From: Ipomoea triloba
Taxonomy: Eukaryota; Streptophyta; Magnoliopsida; Solanales; Convolvulaceae
Assembly (NCBI RefSeq): GCF_003576645.1
Contig: NC_044930.1
Span: 11,320,205 to 11,384,204, forward strand
Length of the DNA stretch: 64,000 nucleotides
Direction of reading: 5' to 3'
Below the pieces are notes generated by a model. That model made no database searches and had not been told where the DNA came from. It saw only the letters and a program-made list of their open reading frames with translations. The translations under genes and the position numbers were made by a program. Shown here one piece after another: positions 58,083-64,000 of this stretch. Each line of letters starts with the position of its first letter. Within the stretch, counting starts at the first letter, position 1.

Positions 58083-58686
58083 AATCTATACTATATATAA
58101 AAGCATTATCCTCCTTCCAAACTTTCCCGCCCAAAGTTAGTGGCATTTTGGTAAAATCAGTTATTTTATTTATTTATTAATTATTAATTTGTTAATTAAT
58201 TTATTAATTATTCACCCGTGCGTGCCTATTATGGTTAAATGCTGGTGATTGAATAATTGGATTTATTAATTAATTAAAATGTTAAATAGGTAATATAATA
58301 TGGTAATATTAATTGTAACAGAGTCAATAGTACTCAAAAAAAATTGGTGATTGAATAATTGATGATATATCACACCAATTATATCACACCAATTATATCA
58401 TCAATTATTCAATCACCAATTTTTTTTTGAGTACTATTGACTCTGTTACAATTAATATTACTATATTATATTACCTATTTAACATTTTAATTAATTAATA
58501 AATCCAATTATTCAATCACCAGCATTTAACCATAATAGGCACGCACGGGTGGATAATTAACAAATTAATTAATAAATTAATAATTAATAAATAAATAATT
58601 AAAATAACTAATTTTATCAAAATGCCACTAACTTTGGGCGGGAAAGTTTGAAAGGAGGATAATGCTTTTATATATAGTATAGAAGT
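58083..58686. mobile_element. 0.6-kb near-perfect palindrome with Helitron-like outer ends
   Basis: Two arms of about 290 bp mirror each other around 58,380 (TGATATATCACACCAATTATATCACACC). Outer ends are CTATACTATATATAAAAGCA and TGCTTTTATATATAGTATAG. Internal pairs include GGAGGATAATGC / GCATTATCCTCC and GTGCGTGCCTATTATGG / CCATAATAGGCACGCAC. Two head-to-head Helitron 5' halves would give this. Confidence 0.85.
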
Positions 58687-59862
58687 ATAGATTCGGGGGA
58701 GGGAGGGGGGAGGGGGGAGGGTGAGGGGATAATTATTTTTACTTCTGCAAATCAAAAAATTCCACACTCGCGTCTGGGTAACTCTGCGCCTCGAGCACGC
58801 AAAGAAGTTGCTTTTTTTTTTTTTTAATGTCAGAATTTGTTTTTTTTTTTATCATTTTTAATCTTTTCTCTTCCCTTCTCTCTCCTACATTGACCTAAAA
58901 ATCCAACAAAAATGCACTGCACACCGATGATGTTGCTCTAAGGTTTTTTTTTTTTGGAAGGGAAATTTGATACTCCATGCAAGTGTATATTGCATATATA
59001 TGTAAATATAATGTGGGCAGTGCAAAAAGAAAAAAAATAGCTTTTTTTTTTTTTGAAAATAAAAAAAAATAGCTTGAATATAAATAAACATAGATTTGTA
59101 GGATGTTCATTATTACACCAAACTAGTATGCCACTCGTGCATTACATGGTATTAATTCAATCAATTATATAAGAATGTACTCAAAAATATAAGCTAGAGT
59201 ATACAATATTAACCAAATGATATAAATCGTGAGTGCATGTAAATTTATTCTTTTTTGAGTAACAATAAATTCAGTATAAAACAAGTACAAATATAATTAA
59301 ACTTATATATTGTGATGCACAAATAGAACATATTATAAAATTCATGTAAAATTATTATAATTTTAATACAAACAATCAATAATAAATTCAAATAAAATCA
59401 AACTATTCTAATATAAAACGAAGAATTAAATTCTATTATTATTTATTTAAATTTAAACTTTTAAAAATTGTTTAAAAAATCATTTAAACACACATTATTA
59501 CAAAACAATTATTTCCACAAATCTAATTTAAATGTAAAATAATAATCTTCAGCCTATTTTTTTATTTAAAAAAAAATTACAGATTTTATATGTTAAGACA
59601 AACTTATAACTTAAAAATCACACACCTCCATCTCCTACTATTGGGAGAGAGAGATCCAAGTAAGTGCTTCTCACCTTTCACTCCCGGCCTCTAATCTTCC
59701 GATGTAATTAAATTCTGGAATGCTATAAATTAAACCATATTCTCCTCCCTAATTCCTCTGATCTTCACAACATTCTGAGGATCGGAGAGGGTCAATCAAT
59801 TCCTTTGTGACCTTCTCCGGTTATAGTATTACTTACAAAATCTTTTCCAAATAGAAACAAAA
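58687..59862. other. AT-rich region upstream of the pectin methylesterase gene
   Basis: G-rich tract at 58,694-58,727, several poly-T runs, and a Helitron-like 3' end inverted at about 59,121-59,145 (CTAGTATGCCACTCGTGCAT). The promoter and 5' UTR of the downstream gene lie toward 59.6-59.86 kb (GGGAGAGAGAGATCC near 59,642). Confidence 0.45.
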
Positions 59863-61893
59863 ATGGATGAGAATAACAATAAGAACAAGAACATCGCCGT
59901 GATAGGCGTGTGTTCTTTGATCCTCGTAGCTATGGTGGTGGCCCTTGCGGTCGGCACCCAAGAAGCCAGCGAGGACGAGGAAGGTGTGACTACTACGTCC
60001 CAGAAAGCCATTGATTCAGTATGCCAGCCTACTACGTACAAGAAAACGTGTGTGAATAGCCTCTCCAAATCAAACGCGGGGAACTCAACGGACCCGAAAG
60101 AGCTCATCCAAGCCGCGTTTAGCGTCACCATTGATGACATTCGCCGCGCCATTCATAATTCCACGCTCTTGAAGAATCTCAAGGACAATAATAGGTTGAA
60201 TTGAATCATATAGTTGGAATGCACATTTATGTTTATATTATATTTATGCTCACACGCCCCCTCAGGTGTGAGACTTTAACCGGTGGCACAAAGCTCCATC
60301 CAACTAAAAGTCTAAGCTAATAGTTGGACTGCACATCTATGTTTATATTATATTTATGCTCACAGGTCGAAGAAGGCCCTGGAGAATTGCAAGGAGCTAA
60401 CCAGCCATGCCGTGGAGGATCTTCAGAGGACTACGGCTAAGTTCCGAAGCTTTGATCTCATGGCGGATATGGAGAACTGGCTGGCAGATCTCAAGACGTG
60501 GATTAGCGGGGCTTTGACGTATCAGGAAACTTGCCTTACTGGATTTGAGGAAATCCCGGGACATGAAGAGGGATTGGTGAGGGAGGTTTTGAGAGAATCC
60601 ATGGAACTCACTAGCAACGCCTTGGCGATTGTTACTGAAATGTCTTCCCTTATGTCCACCACTGATGACGCCGAAGCTCCCTCGCCAATCACCGAAGTCA
60701 TATCCATTAACGAACGTCGTCTTCTCTCCGAACACTTATTCCCCGAGTGGGTCAGCTCGGGAAAGCGTAGGCTTCTTAAATTAGACCTGGAAGAGATCGA
60801 GCCAGACCTGGTGGTCGCAAAGGATGGGTCGGGGAACCACACCAGCATCAATGACGCCCTGCTGAGTATCCCCAGGAAGAGCGACGACACTTTTGTGGTG
60901 TACATTAAAGAGGGCGTTTACGAAGAGCAGGTTACGTTTTACCGTAATCTCACTAATCTCGTCGTGGTGGGTGACGGTCCAACCAAGACGAAAATCACGG
61001 GATGGTTGAATTTCATCGACGGGGTTTCCACGTTCCACACCGCCACCGTTGTGGTTCTAGGCGACTTTTTTATAGCTAAGGATATCTGGTTCGAGAACTC
61101 TGCCGGGCCGGAAAAGCACCAGGCCGTGGCGTTGAGGGTGGGGGCCGATAAAACTATTTTCTATAACTGCAAAATGGATGGGTATCAAGACACGGTCTAC
61201 GCCCACACCTACCGCCAATTCTACCGCAACTGTGAGATCTCGGGCACCATTGATTTCATATTTGGCGACAGTGCGGCGGTGTTCCAGAACTGCAGCATTG
61301 TGGTCCGGAAACCAATGGAAAATCAGCAGAACATCGTGACGGCCCAGGGGCGGAAGGACCCGCACCAGCCCACGGGGCTGGTCCTCCAAAATTGCACCTT
61401 TGAGGCAGATCCCAAATATGGCCCAGTCAGGTTCACGCTCAAATCCTACCTGGGTCGACCCTGGAAAGAGTACTCAAGAACCATTATCATGGAATCTTAT
61501 ATCCCGGATTTCATCCAGCCGGAGGGGTGGCTGAAATGGAACCTGGATTTCGGGCTCAAAACCCTCTTCTACTCGGAGTTCAACAACAGAGGGCCGGGCG
61601 CTGATAAATCAAAGCGGGTTACATGGCACGGAATCAAGGAGCTCCCCGCCAACCAAATCAAACGATTCACTCCGGGGAAATTCATCACCGGCAATTCTTG
61701 GATTAAGCACTCCGGGGTTCCGTACAATCCCGTCTTCATATTCCCGCCACCCAAGAAAGACAAATCCATCAAATACTCCCACGTAGACGCGGATGATTTA
61801 ATGGATATAGGCCCTAAAGAAAAGGAGGCTTATGTTTCTCGTCCACTTCCACCGCCTCCACTTAAAGTTCCTCCCGCTGGGGCTCCGGTTTAA
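59863..61893 (+). CDS. PME: Pectin methylesterase with N-terminal inhibitor domain (pro-PME)
   Basis: Two exons, 59,863-60,194 and 60,366-61,893 (phase 2), giving 619 residues. It hydrolyses methyl esters of cell-wall homogalacturonan. Residues 9-31 form a signal anchor. Residues about 47-205 are the PMEI-like pro-domain with its four Cys (53, 62, 119, 167). Processing motifs RRLL occur twice (228-231 and 245-248). The PME domain starts near 257 with GVYEE (294), QAVALR (363-368), GYQDT (catalytic Asp 386), GTIDFIFG (catalytic Asp 407) and LGRPW (473-477), all intact. After the usual end (GNSWI, GVPY) a Lys-, Asp- and Pro-rich tail of about 55 residues (KKDKSIKYSH ... RPLPPPPLKVPP) is unusual. 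FIFGDSAAVF has Asp where most members have Asn. Confidence 0.95.
60208..60365. repeat. Direct repeat within the PME intron
   Basis: ATAGTTGGAATGCACATTTA...TTATGCTCACA (60,208-60,254) recurs at 60,320-60,365, ending at the acceptor. A GCCCCCTCAGGTGTGAGAC block lies between. The unit also appears inverted downstream of the gene (61,925-61,994). Confidence 0.8.
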
Positions 61894-62340
61894 GCTTTTT
61901 TCACTTTTTGAGGTTAAGGATTGTGAGCATAAATATAATATGTGCAGTCCAACTATCAGTTTAGGCTTTTAGTTGAGATGTAGCACATGCTTTAATTAGG
62001 ATTTTGGTTTGTCCGGGCTTCCTGATCGGATGGGATTCGGCTACTCCGATTCTTGTATAGTGTAACTCCTCGTTCAGTGTGGCATAGTGCTCTTGGCTTG
62101 TAACAACTGATCAACCCACGATGGCGTGGGAGGCTCAGTTAATGGTTGAAGTTGATAGCACTTAGCAGTTGTCCCGTAGCTTTATAAGTGGAGATGGCTC
62201 GTGTTAGTTTTATGGTCTATAGGCTAGAGGTTGGACCAACATAAATCTGTAAAGAGTTGAATTGAAGAATGTACAGGAGTATATATTGTTGTTATAAAGT
62301 TTTGAATTGCTTATCCTTTTTCTTCATTCTACCGGGGTTT
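61894..62340 (+). other. 3' flank of PME with an inverted copy of the intron repeat
   Basis: 61,925-61,994 reads GAGCATAAATATAATATGTG CAGTCCAACT..., the inverse complement of 60,290-60,363. The remainder is probably 3' UTR. Confidence 0.6.
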
Positions 62341-63055
62341 GTATATTGACTAATCATACATGTTGGTTTGTGATCCGGGATGGTCACTCAGCAGACCAAC
62401 ATAACCTATTGATTCAATAAAATATATACAGAGTAATTAATTTAAAAGAAAAAAAAAAGGAAAAGACACAACAATTTTAACGTGATGAAAACTGAAAGGT
62501 AAAAGTCACAGACCTTTTTAAGCGTGGCCAAGCCTAAATTCACTATTTTTTATAAGTAACTACTATTTTTTCCACGTGCGATGCACGGAATGGATTTGTT
62601 ATAATATATTAAAAATATTTGGATCAATTGTTATCTTAAATCATTTGTATGGAACATATGTTTTTTGTCTAAGATATATAGCAATTTTGTCATTTTATAA
62701 AAAAAAAATAAATAAAAAATAAAGAAGCATTTTTTAGTTTTTCCTTTACCGTTTCCCTTAGAAAACATGAGTTAATTAATCCATCTGTTAAGCATTTAAT
62801 TAGTCCAGTCAAACTAAGAAGAACTGTAACTCAAATAAATATTGTTTGTGGTAAATCAAAAACAAAACAACCAAGGCTATATCATGCCTTGGGTTCAATT
62901 TTAGACTTTTTCAAACTCTTTGAAGATGATGATGAACAATCCATGTTTATTCTCTTCAAAGACTACTGCTCAGGAGTAGTTTCATAAACAGAGATGACTT
63001 CTGAATTTTTCGAATATGTAGCTTCCAATGGTGTTATGCCCTGGTCAAAAAATAA
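62341..63055. other. AT-rich intergenic DNA with an inverted Helitron 3' end
   Basis: CACGTGCGATGCACGGAATGGATTTGTTATAATAT (62,572-62,606) is the inverse of the Helitron end at 53.1 kb. No gene recognised. Confidence 0.45.
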
Positions 63056-63265
63056 CTATTAAAAAATCAAGGCTAAAATAATTTTATTGCATGAGATAGA
63101 ACGAAATTGTATTTAAAAATTACCTGGTTGCTATCCACACTTCTAAGAGCCTTCATCACCCAAAATCCTTGAGTTTAAACATGTCTTTGGGAAAATCAGA
63201 ATCATCTTGATCCGTAACAATAATCAAAGTGCCATTATTCGTTTTCATAATGTACTTTTATTCGC
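62960..63265 (-). pseudogene. Possible two-exon gene fragment, unidentified
   Basis: Minus-strand frame VMKALRSVDSNQ (63,160-63,125) ends at a GT donor-like site; after an intron-like gap an AG precedes GITPLEATYSKNSEVISVYE (near 63,045-62,985) ending at a stop. The composition looks coding but is short and unassigned. A frame upstream (MKTNNGTLIIVTDQDDSDFP) ends in tandem stops. Confidence 0.25.
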
Positions 63266-63289
63266 ACGACTTAAACCTCATGCGAGAGG

Positions 63290-64000
63290 TTTGCACAATA
63301 AAATTGTGAATATTATAGATTTTTCCTTCTTTCAAGAATTTGTTGAATTTTTTTGACAAATTCTTTGGAAATTTGTAAATGGATACAAATTCCATGAGGG
63401 AATCACCCATAAATATTAATATTAATATTAATATTAATTAATAAATAAATATTATAAATTTTATATCCTTTTCTATCATGAATATACTAAAAAATAGTAA
63501 TAATTCATTATGTGATTGTATTCTGTGGATAGCAAATCCATTATGTGATTATATTCTGTGATGTATATTGAAGTTTGATTGTATAATATACAACATACAA
63601 CATAAAGCAAAAATTCAGTACTCTAAAATAAACCATTTAACCAATATACTATGAGTATGAGTCTAAATTATAGTATAAGTCTAAACTATAGTATTAATCC
63701 AATATTAATAAATAAATAATATAAATTTTATATTCTACGAGTAACAAATTCATTTTGTGATTATATTTTGTGGATAACAAATCCATTCTGTGACTAAATT
63801 TTGTGATGTATATTGAAGTATGATTGTCTAACATACAATATAAATTCAGTATTCTTAAATAAAACATTCAACCAATATAGTATGAGTATGAGTCTAAATT
63901 ATACTATGAGTTTAAACTATAGTGTATTAATTCAATATCACAAAAATTCAATGATGTAAAAAAAAATTGTATAAATACAATGTGTATCTTGGAGTCATGG
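63290..64000. repeat. AT-rich region with about 170-270 bp direct repeats
   Basis: Blocks such as AACAAATCCATTNTGTGATTATATTCTGTG and ACCAATATACTATGAGTATGAGTCTAAATTATA occur twice (about 63,480-63,700 and 63,720-63,930). No gene. Confidence 0.6.

Overview
This window is nuclear DNA from a flowering plant, most likely a eudicot. It has spliced genes with GT-AG introns, clade IV SWEET sugar transporters, a TOPP-type protein phosphatase 1, a pro-pectin methylesterase, and a dense mixture of plant transposon classes (Copia, Gypsy, LINE, tRNA-derived SINEs, Helitron, MULE, hAT, Stowaway-like and CACTA-like). The repeats faintly resemble those of Convolvulaceae, but I cannot confirm the species. No bacterial, viral or organellar genes were recognised.

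Layout. 1-7.7 kb is repeat-rich intergenic DNA, with a nested composite element at 3.2-5.95 kb that holds a striking run of four perfect hairpins. 7.8-11.7 kb is the first genic island: a folate-receptor-like membrane protein gene (+) converging on a TOPP8/9-like PP1 catalytic-subunit gene (-). 12.1-16.6 kb is transposon debris, including a 1,745-bp direct duplication joined by a single N that looks like an unmerged assembly overlap. 17.07-21.48 kb is a Copia retrotransposon (-) with 134-135 bp LTRs and a 5-bp target duplication. It is inactivated by a 4-bp duplication and five in-frame stops.

24.7-50.1 kb holds three SWEET16/17-like genes, all on the minus strand. Copies 1 and 2 are a recent duplication that includes about 0.5 kb of shared 5' flank. 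Copy 1 is decaying: it has lost the second substrate-binding Asn, gained a residue in a transmembrane helix, and had its C-terminus replaced by a transposon. Copy 3 is a more diverged paralogue. Between and inside them lie a 2.7-kb Helitron with a nested Pack-MULE-like element, a 5'-truncated LINE with a 19-bp target duplication, SINEs with 16- and 17-bp duplications, several elements embedded in (TA)n microsatellites (Micron-like), a 417-bp N gap inside (TA)n, and a decayed Gypsy element.

51-59 kb is mostly repeats: a Copia fragment, Helitron-derived tandem units with a MULE MITE inserted in one unit, and a 0.6-kb palindrome. Among them is a small two-exon gene (57,685-58,054) for a secreted 79-residue peptide with eight cysteines, whose signal-peptide exon is duplicated inside its own intron. 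59.86-61.89 kb is a complete two-exon pro-pectin methylesterase gene (+) with an unusual C-terminal tail. The last 2 kb is AT-rich with one possible gene fragment.

The genes do not form an operon or one pathway. The SWEET cluster (vacuolar sugar exchange) is the only functionally coherent group. Exon coordinates were deduced by hand from reading frames and splice consensus.
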